From contig JAHDWA010000060.1 in NCBI GenBank assembly GCA_023382535.1, forward strand, positions 1 to 58,136: a stretch of DNA of 58,136 nucleotides. Reading direction: 5' to 3'. The notes below the pieces were generated by a model. It made no database searches. It was not told where the DNA came from and saw only the letters and a program-made list of their open reading frames with translations. Position numbers and translations under genes: made by a program. This document shows, piece after piece, positions 49,799 through 58,136 of this stretch. Origin of the DNA: Anaerolineae bacterium. Its GTDB lineage: Bacteria; Chloroflexota; Anaerolineae; 4572-78; J111. Positions within the stretch are counted from its first letter, which is position 1. Every line of letters starts with the position of its first letter.

Positions 49799-52528
49799 AT
49801 GGAAACGGTGGTGCTGCAAACAAAACTTTATATTCCCCAAACCCGCGTTGCCAATCTTGTCCCCCGTCCCCGCCTGATCAAGCGGCTGAACGAAGGTCTC
49901 CACCGTATGCCAAGCGTGACCCTCATCTCTGCCCCGGCCGGCTTTGGTAAAACCACCCTGGTCAGTGAATGGCTCGCTGATTGCGAGCGCCCCACAGCTT
50001 GGCTTTCCCTGGACGAAGGAGATAACGACCCCACCCGCTTTCTGACTTACCTCGTCGCTGCTTTGCAGACAATTGCGCCGACTATGGGCGCAGGGGTGTC
50101 GGCTGTGCTCCACTCCCCTCAGCCACCGTCCATCGAAGCGATGCTAACAGTCCTGCTTAATGAAATCATCACTGCCCCAGACAATTTTATCCTCGTCCTT
50201 GACGACTACCACGTGATTGAGGCCAAAGCGGTTGATAACTCCCTCACCTTTCTGCTCGAGCACCTGCCAGCCCAGATGCACCTGGTCATCGCCACCCGTG
50301 AGGATCCACCGCTGCCCCTGGCCCGACTGCGCGTCCGGGACCAACTGACCGAACTGCGCGCCGCCGACCTGCGCTTTACACCCGGCGAAGCGGCGGCTTT
50401 CCTCAACGGGGTGATGGGCCTGGACCTCTCGGCTGAGGAAGTGGCCTCGCTGGAGAGTCGGACCGAAGGCTGGATTGCCGGGCTGCAACTGGCGGCCCTC
50501 TCGATGCGGGGGCGAGCGGACGTGACCGGGTTCATCAAGGCTTTCGCCGGGGACAATCGGTACATTGTGGACTATCTGGTCGAAGAGGTCTTGCAGCGCC
50601 AGCCCGGACCTGTCCGCAGCTTTTTACTCGAGACCTCCATTCTCGACCGGTTGAGCGGCTCGCTGTGCAATGCCATCACTGGCCAGGGGGAAGGTAAGGC
50701 GCGATTGGAGGCCCTGGAGCGAGGCAATTTGTTTGTCATCCCGCTGGATGACAAGCGCCAGTGGTATCGCTACCACCACCTTTTTGCCGATGTTCTCCGG
50801 GCGCATTTGCTGGAGGAGCAGCCGGATCGAGTCCGTGGTCTGCATCAGCGGGCGAGCGAGTGGTACGAGCAGAACGGTTCGACGGCCGAGGCGATTCATC
50901 ACGCGCTGGCCGCTGAGGATTTCGAGCGAGCGGCGGACTTGATCGAACGGGCCGTGCCAGCCACGCGCCGGAGTAGACAGGAAGCGACGCTGCTGAGCTG
51001 GCTCCAGGCGCTCCCCAACAAACTGTTCCGCTGCCGGCCCGTCCTCAGCGTTCATTATGCCGGGACGTTACTACAGAGCGGCCAGCTTGAGGGGGTTGAG
51101 GCCCGGCTGCGGGACGCCGAACACTGGCTCGACCCGACGAGCAATAGGGATGAGATGGTTGTCGTGGATGAAGCGGACTTTCGCAGTCTGTCCGGTTCGG
51201 TCGCCATTTATCATGCCGCAATTGCCCTGATTCGGGGCGATGTGACCGACACCATGCGCTATGCCCGGCAGGCGCTCGACCTCGTCCCTGCGGAAGACCA
51301 TCTCGGGCGCGGCGCGGCAGCAGCGCTCCTGGGCCTCGCCTATTGGACGAGGGGGGATCTCGAGGCCGGGCACTGGTTGTATGCCGAGGGCATGGTTAGG
51401 CTGCAGCAGGCCGGACACATCTCTGACGCCCTCGGCTGCGCCATCGCCCTGGCGGATATCCGGCTGGCGCAAGGTCGTCTCCACGAGGCCATGCGCACCT
51501 ATGAGGGGGCCTTGCAACTGACAACAGAGCAGGGCGAGTCTGCGCCTGCCGTGCGGGGAACGGCAGACATGGTCGTAGGCATGAGCGATCTCCACCGGGA
51601 GCGTGACAATCTGCATGCCGCCACACAAAATCTGCTGAGAAGCCAGGAACTGGGTGAGTTCGCCGGGTTACCCCAAAACCGGTATCGTTGGTGCGTGGCG
51701 ATGGCTCGAATCCGCGAGGCCCAGGGAGACCTGGAGGGCGCGCTCGAGCTGCTTCAGGAGGCAGAGCGCCTGTATGTGAGCGACTTTTTCCCTAAGGTGC
51801 GTCCTGTCGCGGCCTTCAAAACACGGGTGTGGGTCGCCCAGGGCCGGTTGGGTGAAGCCCTCGGCTGGGCGCGGGAGCAGGGCCTATCTGCTGAGGATAA
51901 CCTCAGCTACCTGCGCGAGTTCGAGCATATCACCCTGGCCCGGGTGCTCCTGGCCCGGTACAAGCACGACCGGGCAGACAGCTCAATTCGTGAGACAATC
52001 GGACTCCTGGATCGCCTTCTACAAGCGGCAGAAGCAGGCGGGCGGAGGGGCAGCGCGATCGAAATCCTGGTCGTGCAAGCTCTGGCTCACCAGGCTCAAG
52101 GTGACATCTCTACGGCGCTCCTGTCACTGCAACAAGCCCTGACGCTGGCCGAGCCGGAGGGCTACGTCCGGATGTTTGTGGACGAAGGCTCCCCGATGGC
52201 GGAGCTATTAGGAAAGATGAACGCTTCGCGTGAAGTCGGAGCGCTCCGCGTGAAAGAGTATATTGACAGACTGCTTGCTGCCTTTGGAAAGCCGCAAGAT
52301 TTTCATCCTTCATCCTTCATCCTTCATCCTTTAGTTGAGCCGCTCAGCCAGCGCGAACTTGAAGTTCTCCGCCTGTTCAAAACTGAGCTGTCCGGGCCGG
52401 AGATTGCTGATGAACTGGTGATCGGCTTGAGTACCCTCCGCACCCACACCAAGAGTATCTACAGCAAACTCAATGTCAATAGCCGCCGGGCGGCGGTCAA
52501 CCGGGCCGAAGCGCTGGGTTTGATTTAG
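49799..52528 (+). CDS. MalT-type LuxR regulator (STAND ATPase + TPR + LuxR HTH)
   Basis: 909 residues. Walker A GFGKTT (48-53), Walker B FILVLDDYH (130-138) and ATREDPPLPLARLRVRDQLT define the STAND NTPase. A winged-helix region (WYRYHHLFADVLRAHL) and TPR-like repeats follow to about 800. The LuxR HTH occupies about 848-909 (LSQRELEVLRLFKTELSGPE, LSTLRTHTKSIYSKL). A linker of four TTCATCC heptamers (FHPSSFILHPL) joins TPRs and HTH. Such regulators oligomerise on ligand binding and activate transcription. The neighbouring DUF4386 gene is a candidate target. Confidence 0.95.
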   Translation: METVVLQTKLYIPQTRVANLVPRPRLIKRLNEGLHRMPSVTLISAPAGFGKTTLVSEWLADCERPTAWLSLDEGDNDPTRFLTYLVAALQTIAPTMGAGVSAVLHSPQPPSIEAMLTVLLNEIITAPDNFILVLDDYHVIEAKAVDNSLTFLLEHLPAQMHLVIATREDPPLPLARLRVRDQLTELRAADLRFTPGEAAAFLNGVMGLDLSAEEVASLESRTEGWIAGLQLAALSMRGRADVTGFIKAFAGDNRYIVDYLVEEVLQRQPGPVRSFLLETSILDRLSGSLCNAITGQGEGKARLEALERGNLFVIPLDDKRQWYRYHHLFADVLRAHLLEEQPDRVRGLHQRASEWYEQNGSTAEAIHHALAAEDFERAADLIERAVPATRRSRQEATLLSWLQALPNKLFRCRPVLSVHYAGTLLQSGQLEGVEARLRDAEHWLDPTSNRDEMVVVDEADFRSLSGSVAIYHAAIALIRGDVTDTMRYARQALDLVPAEDHLGRGAAAALLGLAYWTRGDLEAGHWLYAEGMVRLQQAGHISDALGCAIALADIRLAQGRLHEAMRTYEGALQLTTEQGESAPAVRGTADMVVGMSDLHRERDNLHAATQNLLRSQELGEFAGLPQNRYRWCVAMARIREAQGDLEGALELLQEAERLYVSDFFPKVRPVAAFKTRVWVAQGRLGEALGWAREQGLSAEDNLSYLREFEHITLARVLLARYKHDRADSSIRETIGLLDRLLQAAEAGGRRGSAIEILVVQALAHQAQGDISTALLSLQQALTLAEPEGYVRMFVDEGSPMAELLGKMNASREVGALRVKEYIDRLLAAFGKPQDFHPSSFILHPLVEPLSQRELEVLRLFKTELSGPEIADELVIGLSTLRTHTKSIYSKLNVNSRRAAVNRAEALGLI

Positions 52529-52576
52529 TCGCGCCAAAGCGTTGCTTGAACAGGCCTCCCCTTAGCCCTGCCCGGT

Positions 52577-52613
52577 AAACCGGCATTTCAGAGCATGGCT
52601 GGCCGGCTTTTTA
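52577..52613 (+). terminator. probable terminator after the MalT-type regulator
   Basis: CCGGC (52580-52584) pairs with GCCGG (52602-52606) and a T-rich tract CTTTTTATTT follows. The stem is short, so confidence is moderate. Confidence 0.45.
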
Positions 52614-52646
52614 TTTCCCTGGAACCCTCTCCCTGTCCCCACCTCA

Positions 52647-52664
52647 ATCCCCACATGTGGGGAT
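52647..52664. promoter_or_regulatory. 18-bp perfect palindrome upstream of the DUF4386 gene
   Basis: ATCCCCACATGTGGGGAT, about 113 bases before the DUF4386 start. Candidate operator for a dimeric regulator; the adjacent MalT-type regulator is a possible binder by position only. Confidence 0.5.
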
Positions 52665-52776
52665 GACATCTCCCCACCTTCATTTGTATATTGTTTTCAG
52701 TTGAACCCAAACCGGCAGCTATGCCGGGGTCAAATCTTGACCCTAAACTTATGGTTCAAAAAAAGGAGACAAATAC

Positions 52777-53538
52777 ATGACTAGCAACAGCATGAATTCA
52801 AGTAGGAAGATCGCACTGGTTACGGGTGTCTTGTTCGTGATCACGTATGTCACTTCGATTCCCCCAGTTCTTTTCCTCTACGTCCCGCTGCTGGAGGATC
52901 CTCGCTACATCGTCGGCGCCGGCGCCGACAACAGTGTGCTCTGGGGAGCGTTCTTAGAGTTGCTCCTCATCGTCGCGAACATCGGCAGCGCTGTCGTGCT
53001 GTTCCCGCTCCTCAAGCGGGTGAACGAGATCTTCGCCCTTGGATTTGTCACGGCCCGGGTCGTCGAAAGCGTCTTCATCGCCGTCGGCATCCTCAGCCTC
53101 CTTACGGTCGTGACGTTGCGGCAGGATCTGGCGGGAGTTGCGAACGCAGATGCCGCCACGCTCGTCATGGTCGGCAAGTCGCTCGTCGCGCTCCATGGTT
53201 GGACGTTCCAACTCGGACCCGGCTTCGTCGTCGGCATCGGGAACGGGCTGCTACTGGGCTACCTGATGTACAAGTCCGCCCTGGTGCCACGGCGCATGGC
53301 CGTGCTAGGGATCATCGCTGGCCCCGTGCTCCTCGCTCGTTTCGTCGGCATCCTGTTCGGGGTCTTCGAGCCAGGCTCCGTGTTGGGGAGCATCATGGTC
53401 ATCCCGGAGTTCATCTGGGAGTTGTTGTTCGGCATCTGGCTCATCGTGAAGGGATTCAATTCATCTGCTGCGATCCTTTCCGATTCTGACAAGACAGATA
53501 TAGACGTAATAGACCAGCTAAGTTTAGCTAGAACATAA
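52777..53538 (+). CDS. DUF4386 membrane protein
   Basis: 253 residues with about six membrane helices: RKIALVTGVLFVITYVTSIP, LELLLIVANIGSAVVLFPLL, FVTARVVESVFIAVGILSLL, GPGFVVGIGNGLLLGYLMYK, IIAGPVLLARFVGILFGVFE. The R-VVE in the third helix and the G-GN motif are typical of DUF4386. Function unknown. AAAGGAG precedes ATG 52777. Codon usage looks more C-ending than in neighbours, possibly recent transfer. Confidence 0.88.
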   Translation: MTSNSMNSSRKIALVTGVLFVITYVTSIPPVLFLYVPLLEDPRYIVGAGADNSVLWGAFLELLLIVANIGSAVVLFPLLKRVNEIFALGFVTARVVESVFIAVGILSLLTVVTLRQDLAGVANADAATLVMVGKSLVALHGWTFQLGPGFVVGIGNGLLLGYLMYKSALVPRRMAVLGIIAGPVLLARFVGILFGVFEPGSVLGSIMVIPEFIWELLFGIWLIVKGFNSSAAILSDSDKTDIDVIDQLSLART

Positions 53539-53582
53539 AGCAACCAAATAGACAAGGCACAGAATAACTTCGAAATCTTCAA

Positions 53583-53639
53583 ATCAAAGCTTTTATCTCG
53601 CCAGTATTGGCGACCGAGTCATCGGCATTTGTAGAATGA
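53583..53639 (+). pseudogene. fragment of a paralog of the next membrane-protein gene
   Basis: Encodes IKAFISPVLATESSAFVE-stop, matching IEAFISPVLATEAPQFVEG in the gene at 53705-54337. Only these 18 codons remain. Confidence 0.6.
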
Positions 53640-53704
53640 CCATTATCAATGAAGAAGGCAAAACCGTGAATACCAATCGCCAGACGGCGATCAAGGAGAA
53701 TAAA

Positions 53705-54337
53705 ATGAAGATAACAGCCTCAAGTCTCATCCGTTGGACCGGTTTAGCAGCGATGGGGGCAGGGATCCTGTTCATCGCCATTCAGGCGATCCACCCCATT
53801 GACGTGCTTTCGTCAGTCACCACCGCCCGCTGGGCCATTGTCCACTACCTGGGCGTCGCGATGTGCTTCTTCGGCCTGCTCGGCCTGGTGGGGCTCTACG
53901 CCCGGCAAGTGGAAGAGGCCGGGTGGCTGGGTCTGGCCGGTTATCTCCTGTTTAGCCTCTTTTGGGCGCTCACCCTGGCCTTTCAATTCATCGAAGCCTT
54001 TATCTCGCCGGTATTGGCGACCGAGGCCCCGCAGTTTGTGGAGGGCTTCCTGGGGATCGTCACGGGAGCCTCCAGCGAGCTGAGCCTCGGCGCCCTGCCA
54101 ACGGTATATATGGTAACGGGGCTGCTCTATCTGCTCGGCGGCCTGCTGTTTGGCCTCGCGACGTTCCGGGCCGGTATCCTGCCGCGCTGGGCGGGTGGTC
54201 TGCTGGCGGTTGGGATCGTGTTGCCCCTGCTGGGGTCTTGGCTGGTTCCGCACCCGTTCGATCGGATATTTGCCGTGCCGGTGGGGTTAGCACTGGCCGG
54301 GTTGGGCTATGCGCTCTGGTCTGAACGGCGAGAGTAA
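53705..54337 (+). CDS. hypothetical multi-helix membrane protein
   Basis: 210 residues from ATG 53705 (MKITASSLIRWTGLAAMGAG), chosen for AAGGAG 6 bases upstream. Six helices; HPIDVLSSVTTARWAIVHYL and RAGILPRWAGGLLAVGIVLP (a PRW-AG loop shared with DUF4386-like proteins) suggest a distant relation to DUF4386. No catalytic motif. Likely part of the run of membrane-protein genes at 52.7-55.2 kb. Confidence 0.75.
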   Translation: MKITASSLIRWTGLAAMGAGILFIAIQAIHPIDVLSSVTTARWAIVHYLGVAMCFFGLLGLVGLYARQVEEAGWLGLAGYLLFSLFWALTLAFQFIEAFISPVLATEAPQFVEGFLGIVTGASSELSLGALPTVYMVTGLLYLLGGLLFGLATFRAGILPRWAGGLLAVGIVLPLLGSWLVPHPFDRIFAVPVGLALAGLGYALWSERRE

Positions 54338-54444
54338 GCCTCGGAGTCCTTGCTTGACCAGAGAACTACCTAGCGGGAACGTGGACAAGCGGTGATATGA
54401 GCGCTTGTCTCTTTGACCAGATAAATTTTTCCAAGGAGTAAAAG

Positions 54445-55203
54445 ATGGAAGCGAATGTCTATGATAAAGGTCCAGCCCCCGATGCGTCTCAATTCAATAA
54501 GATTGGGAAACCTAAACCTCAGAAACCCAAAGCGCCGGCAAAAGGGGGTTGGGCAGAGTGGCTCGTGCCCGCCGCGCTGATCATGCTCAGCCTCATTCCG
54601 GTGATTGCCGGCGCCGTCCGCCTCACCGAGTTGACCGGCGGCTCGGAAGTCAGACCGGATAACGCCCGGTTCTTCGCCTCGCCTCTGCCCGTGGTGCTGC
54701 ATATTTTCAGCGCCAGCCTGTACGCCATCCTGGGGGCCTTCCAGTTCGTCCCCAGTTTCCGCCGCCGGAGGCGAAGCTGGCACCGTGCTGCCGGGTGGTT
54801 CTTGATCCCGTGCGGCCTGGCCGCCGGGCTTTCGGGGCTGTGGATGACCCTCTTTTATCCCTGGCCTGAGGGCGATGGGGAACTCCTTTATGGGGTGCGG
54901 CTCCTGTTTGGGTCGGCCATGGTCGGGTCCATTATCCTCGGCATCGTCGCGATCCGGCAAAGGAACTTTGTCGGGCACGGCGACTGGATGATGCGTGGCT
55001 ACGCCATCGGCCTGGGCGCGGGCACGCAGGTGCTGACCCTGTTGGCCGGGGAATTGATCGCCGGCCCGCCGAGTGAGTTCAGCCGGGCGCTGCTGATGGG
55101 GGCGGCCTGGGTGATCAATCTCGCCGTGGCCGAATGGATCATTCGCAAGCGCCCGGCCCGCCCAGCCCGCCCGGCCTCAGCCGTTGTTGCCCATCTGCGA
55201 TGA
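54445..55203 (+). CDS. DUF2306 membrane protein
   Basis: 252 residues, AAGGAG before ATG 54445. A 35-residue Pro/Lys-rich cytosolic tail (KPKPQKPKAPAKGG) is followed by four to five helices: WLVPAALIMLSLIPVIAGAV, VLHIFSASLYAILGAFQF, WHRAAGWFLIPCGLAAGLSG, LFGSAMVGSIILGIVAIRQR. The His-containing SWHRAAG and GDWMMRGYAIGLGA segments are DUF2306 hallmarks. Two or more membrane His could bind haem, as in cytochrome-b561-like folds, but this is speculative. Confidence 0.88.
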   Translation: MEANVYDKGPAPDASQFNKIGKPKPQKPKAPAKGGWAEWLVPAALIMLSLIPVIAGAVRLTELTGGSEVRPDNARFFASPLPVVLHIFSASLYAILGAFQFVPSFRRRRRSWHRAAGWFLIPCGLAAGLSGLWMTLFYPWPEGDGELLYGVRLLFGSAMVGSIILGIVAIRQRNFVGHGDWMMRGYAIGLGAGTQVLTLLAGELIAGPPSEFSRALLMGAAWVINLAVAEWIIRKRPARPARPASAVVAHLR

Positions 55204-55295
55204 GGTCAGCATAGATCGGGAAGATGAATACAGAGGGGCTGATTGACCTCTCTGCCAGCCACGCCGCTCATTTTTAAAATAAGGAAGGTTCTAAA

Positions 55296-56282
55296 ATGAA
55301 AGCAGTTATCGCAACCCAATACGGCTCACCGGAAGTCCTTCAGCTCCAAGAGGTTGAAAAACCGGCCCCCAAAGACAATGAGCTGCTCATCAAAGTGTAC
55401 GCCACGACCGTCAACGCCGGAGACTCTAGAATGCGCAGCTTTGACGTGCCGCCGCTGTTCTGGCTCCCCGCTCGCCTCACGTTGGGTTTCACCAAACCAA
55501 AACAGCCCATCTTCGGCATGGAACTCGCCGGTGAAATTGAAGCAGTCGGTAAAGAGGTAACCCGGTTCAAGGTCGGTGATCAAGTCTTTGCCTCGACCTT
55601 TGCGGCGAATTTTGGCGCCCACGCCGAATATAAGTGTCTGCCCGAAGACGGGGCGGTGGTCATAAAACCGCCGACTATGACTTATGAGGAAGCCACCACG
55701 CTTCCGATTAGCGCCAATACCGCCCTGTTTTTCCTGAAGGCAGGCCATATCCAACCCGGACAAAAAGTTCTCATCTATGGCGCCTCGGGGAGTGTCGGCA
55801 CCTTTGCCGTGCAACTGGCCAAATACTTTGGGGCAGAAGTCACCGGGGTATGCAGTACCGGGAACGTAGCATTGGTAAAGTCGCTCGGCGCTGACCAGGT
55901 CATCGATTATACCCAGGAGGACTTCGCCAAAAACGGCGAGACCTACGATATTATTTTTGACACCGTGGGCAAGACGACGTTTTCCCAATGTAAACGTGCG
56001 CTGAAGAAGAATGGTTACTACCTGCATACGGTCATGGTGCTGCCAGAGATTAAGGGGCTTTGGTCTTCGCTGACCACCGGCAAAAAAGTGATAGGTGGGA
56101 CAGCCGTCCCGCGCCAAGAAGCCCTCGGTTTTCTCAAAGAGCTGGTGGAGCTGGGCCGGCTGAAACCAGTGATTGATCGCTGTTATCCGCTGGAGCAAAT
56201 GGTCGAGGCACACCGCTATGTCGAAACCGGACACAAAAAAGGGAATGTCGTCATCAGCCTGGAGCAGAATCATGGCAAATGA
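55296..56282 (+). CDS. NAD(P)-dependent quinone oxidoreductase-like MDR enzyme
   Basis: 328 residues. Medium-chain reductase without zinc-ligand Cys: [40 protein letters not shown], cofactor motif [40 protein letters not shown], and the C-terminal [20 protein letters not shown]. It should reduce quinones or enones with NADPH. Similar in type, not sequence, to the reductase domain at 11289-12272. It overlaps the next gene by 11 bases. Confidence 0.92.
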   Translation: MKAVIATQYGSPEVLQLQEVEKPAPKDNELLIKVYATTVNAGDSRMRSFDVPPLFWLPARLTLGFTKPKQPIFGMELAGEIEAVGKEVTRFKVGDQVFASTFAANFGAHAEYKCLPEDGAVVIKPPTMTYEEATTLPISANTALFFLKAGHIQPGQKVLIYGASGSVGTFAVQLAKYFGAEVTGVCSTGNVALVKSLGADQVIDYTQEDFAKNGETYDIIFDTVGKTTFSQCKRALKKNGYYLHTVMVLPEIKGLWSSLTTGKKVIGGTAVPRQEALGFLKELVELGRLKPVIDRCYPLEQMVEAHRYVETGHKKGNVVISLEQNHGK

Positions 56283-56514
56283 ACATAACCCGGAACGTTA
56301 TACAGGCCAGCCAATGGTCTATCAAATCAGGCTTAAGGGCCATCTGGGTCATCAGTGGGCGGACTGGTTTGGGGGGCTGACCCTCACCCTGGAAGCCAAT
56401 GGCGACACGCTCTTAACCGGCCCGGTGGTTGATCAGGCAGCATTGTTTGGCTTGCTCAGAAAAATTCGAGACTTGGGGCTGCCCCTGGTCGAGGTGATTC
56501 AGATTAAGCCTTGA
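56272..56514 (+). CDS. small conserved hypothetical protein
   Basis: 80 residues from ATG 56272, overlapping the reductase end, so translation is coupled. [20 protein letters not shown], then [20 protein letters not shown] and [20 protein letters not shown]. This short alpha/beta protein recurs in Chloroflexota next to unrelated enzymes. Function unknown. Confidence 0.8.
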   Translation: MANEHNPERYTGQPMVYQIRLKGHLGHQWADWFGGLTLTLEANGDTLLTGPVVDQAALFGLLRKIRDLGLPLVEVIQIKP

Positions 56515-56540
56515 ACAAGCTGTTAGGCAGTGGAAGGTAT

Positions 56541-56666
56541 AAAAGGGGGCAGTGGTTGCAAAGTAAGTGATAGAGTCCTCAAGCTCCGCTTTGGACTCCT
56601 AAATCGTCACTCACAATTTAACCACTACCTAAAAGGGATTAGACGGATCGTCTAATCCCCAGGTAG
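56541..56666. repeat. nested inverted-repeat element
   Basis: Left structure: AGTGGTT ... AACCACT outer arms, AGTGA/TCACT and GAGTCC/GGACTC inside. Right structure: GGGATTAGAC-ggatc-GTCTAATCCC (56635-56659), itself flanked by CTACCT (56625-56630) and AGGTAG (56661-56666). It lies between the hypothetical gene and the DUF2938 gene. It could be a palindromic repeat element, an attenuator or an operator. Confidence 0.55.
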
Positions 56667-56694
56667 ACATAAACTATCAATAAGGTGACTACAC

Positions 56695-57198
56695 ATGAAT
56701 ACTCTGGCTTTCTCCTTCATTAGCGCCATCCTCATGGGACTTGGCGCAACGCTCACGTTTGATCTTTGGGCGCTGTTTCTCAACCATGCTTTTAAGATGA
56801 CACCCTCCAACATCTGTCTGGTCGGGCGCTGGCTTCGTTACATGCCCGAAGGAATCTTTACCCATTCAAATATTGGCTCTGCCCCACGCAAAAGCGCAGA
56901 ATGCACGGTCGGCTGGATCGCCCACTACATGATTGGTATCACCTTTGCCCTCGTTTTCGTGGCCTTAGCCGGCCACAACTGGCTGCAGCAGCCGACGCTG
57001 CTGCCGGCCCTCATCTTCGGGGTCGTCACGGTCCTGGCCCCCTTCGCCATCATGCAGCCTTCATTTGGGCTGGGATTTGCCGCCTCAAAACTGCCCAATC
57101 CAACACCGGCCAGAGTGCGGAGTTTGCTGAATCATACGGCGTTTGGGCTTGGTCTTTACCTTTTCGCCTGGTTGGTCAACTGGTTGCTACAGGTCTAG
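56695..57198 (+). CDS. DUF2938 membrane protein
   Basis: 167 residues, four helices: SFISAILMGLGATLTFDLWA, AHYMIGITFALVFVALAGHN, LPALIFGVVTVLAPFAIMQP, NHTAFGLGLYLFAWLVNWLL. The blocks VGRWLRYMPEGIFTHSNI and GLGFAASKLPNP, and the conserved His in IAHY and NHTAFG, are DUF2938 signatures. Function unknown. AAGGTGA precedes ATG 56695. Confidence 0.9.
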   Translation: MNTLAFSFISAILMGLGATLTFDLWALFLNHAFKMTPSNICLVGRWLRYMPEGIFTHSNIGSAPRKSAECTVGWIAHYMIGITFALVFVALAGHNWLQQPTLLPALIFGVVTVLAPFAIMQPSFGLGFAASKLPNPTPARVRSLLNHTAFGLGLYLFAWLVNWLLQV

Positions 57199-57461
57199 GC
57201 TCAACCCGGCATTCGACAGGAGCGAACAAAAAGCCCTGTTTTGGTTCCAAAGTGACAATTTTGTCCGGCTGAGGGGTGTCGGTACTACGATTGGCCGGGG
57301 TAGCGTCTTGCTGAAAAAGTGACAATGAGGAGAGTTTATCCGGGAACTGCTCAATCTTGCTCGAAACATCCGTTCTATTGAACACAAAGGAAGAGTGTGA
57401 TAAGATAGGCAAGCTGCAAAATTCCCGAAGGTCTTTATTATCCCAGGAGTTGGGTGTAGGT

Positions 57462-57608
57462 ATGAGCCAGCCAAGGGAGCCACGCTTAAGAAGCAAAGAT
57501 GCGATCCTGGTTCACGCCAATGGCCGGCCGGTCGCCTACTTTAACACGCCCCTGCCCGGTTTTCTGGGCTGGCTGCTGCGCCTGGTAAAACGGATGCGGC
57601 ACAAATGA
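57462..57608 (+). CDS. small hypothetical protein
   Basis: 48 codons from ATG 57462 (MSQPREPRLRSKDAILVHAN). The frame is open further upstream (ATG 57357), but that part looks non-coding. RPVAYFNTPLPGFLGWLLRL could form an amphipathic helix. A stable hairpin AAGCCATCC-gac-GGATGGCTT follows at about 57619-57639. Family not recognised. Confidence 0.45.
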   Translation: MSQPREPRLRSKDAILVHANGRPVAYFNTPLPGFLGWLLRLVKRMRHK

Positions 57609-57805
57609 CAATAGATGATAAGCCATCCGACGGATGGCTTGTGCGACCCAACAATGAGTCATCCGAATAAACGGCTATTAATTTCTTCAAAGCCGTTCGT
57701 TCAGCTTTTAAGAGACCGGCTGAATTATTCGAGCTGCAATCAACTCGAAATGTCATAAACAAACAAGCGCACACGCTTTGCCGGTTCGTGCGAACTGGAG
57801 GTACC

Positions 57806-58136
57806 TTGAAAGTTCAACGTATTGTCGCCAACGTCAGAACAGTGGACCCAGCCCTGGCCGAGAAGTTTTACGGAGACATACTCGGTCTGGATCTGCTGAT
57901 GGATATGAACTGGATACGAACGTACGGCAGTAAGACGAAGATGTCTGTTCAGGTCAGCTTCATGAGCGAGGGCGGGTCCGGAACATCAGTGCCTGATCTA
58001 TCTATCGAAGTCGATGACTTGGACATCGCTTTCAGCAAACTCAAGAAAGGCGGTTTCGAGATTGAATACGGCCCAGTTGTCGAACCTTGGGGCGTGCGTC
58101 GCTTCTTTGTCCGTGACCCGTTCGGGCGCCTCGTGA
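57806..58136 (+). CDS. VOC-superfamily protein, 3' end cut by the window
   Basis: Starts with TTG at 57806 after GGAGG, so the ORF is missed by ATG/GTG-only calls. 110 codons are visible: QRIVANVRTVDPALAEKFYG and DILGLDLLMDMNW (module 1); then PDLSIEVDDLDIAFSKLKKG and RRFFVRDPFGRLV (module 2). Glyoxalase/bleomycin-resistance-like; the gene probably ends within about 10 codons. Confidence 0.85.
   Translation, partial: MKVQRIVANVRTVDPALAEKFYGDILGLDLLMDMNWIRTYGSKTKMSVQVSFMSEGGSGTSVPDLSIEVDDLDIAFSKLKKGGFEIEYGPVVEPWGVRRFFVRDPFGRLV

Noticed and set aside
55326..56273. 315-codon minus-strand frame
   Set aside because: It is the antisense shadow of the quinone reductase gene at 55296-56282, which has clear family motifs.
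57617..57800. Possible attC (ACCCAAC) before the last VOC gene
   Set aside because: Only one core matches and no partner core or stem was found.

Overview
The window is GC-rich chromosomal DNA that looks like a mesophilic Chloroflexota bacterium (Anaerolineae/Caldilineae type). This is inferred from the gene mix, not from a marker gene: a large MalT-like LuxR regulator, DUF4139, DUF2306, DUF4386, DUF2938 and M16/M50-like proteins, many single-gene detoxification-type enzymes, and loose gene packing with many broken genes. No rRNA, ribosomal-protein operon, CRISPR array or intact transposase is visible.

Layout. 1-1 kb: tRNA-Phe, tRNA-Gln and tRNA-Asp, followed by a decayed serine recombinase that abuts tRNA-Asp. 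1-6.3 kb: mostly minus-strand small proteins (cyclase-repeat protein, ankyrin protein, CPBP protease, GNAT, DUF1801, CoA-binding protein) and a frameshifted aminoglycoside-nucleotidyltransferase-like gene. 6.8-11.3 kb: plus-strand group with an M50-like membrane protein, a nucleoside phosphorylase and a two-domain M16 peptidase. 11.3-33.6 kb: long minus-strand accessory array holding a DUF4440-quinone reductase fusion, NADAR, an XRE/DUF2975 pair, DUF4256, DUF2200, a receiver-flavoprotein fusion, an epoxide hydrolase/VOC/DUF1697 operon, a WYL regulator, SDR, peptidase E, DUF899, several RibD-type reductases, methyltransferase, VOC, ABM, SnoaL and DoxX genes. 34-39.7 kb: regulators with clear operators (MocR, WYL with a divergent hydrolase, an ArsR/SRPBCC operon). 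39.9-48.5 kb: minus-strand genes with integron-like recombination sites, including one complete attC at 40570-40625, interrupted by a plus-strand pair whose first member is a DUF4139 protein with a histidine-kinase HisKA segment inside it. 49-58 kb: mostly plus-strand MalT-type regulator, membrane proteins, a quinone reductase and a VOC gene cut by the window end.

Two themes run through the window. First, the gene pool resembles integron cassettes: small, mostly same-strand, single-function genes (VOC, RibD, GNAT, DUF1801, RidA, immunity-like, methyltransferase) with attC or half-attC signatures but no integrase, as in integrase-less attC clusters. Second, intact genes co-occur with fragments of their own families in the same 58 kb (RibD, DUF4440, nucleotidyltransferase, ABM, MalT/LuxR, a membrane protein), indicating repeated gain, recombination and decay. 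The observations I rate highest are the HisKA-in-DUF4139 protein, the complete attC, and a duplicated intergenic small-RNA gene (18.15-18.30 kb and 48.61-48.76 kb) whose copies share promoter, core and terminator. Start codons, family names and frameshifts were judged by eye; no database search was run.
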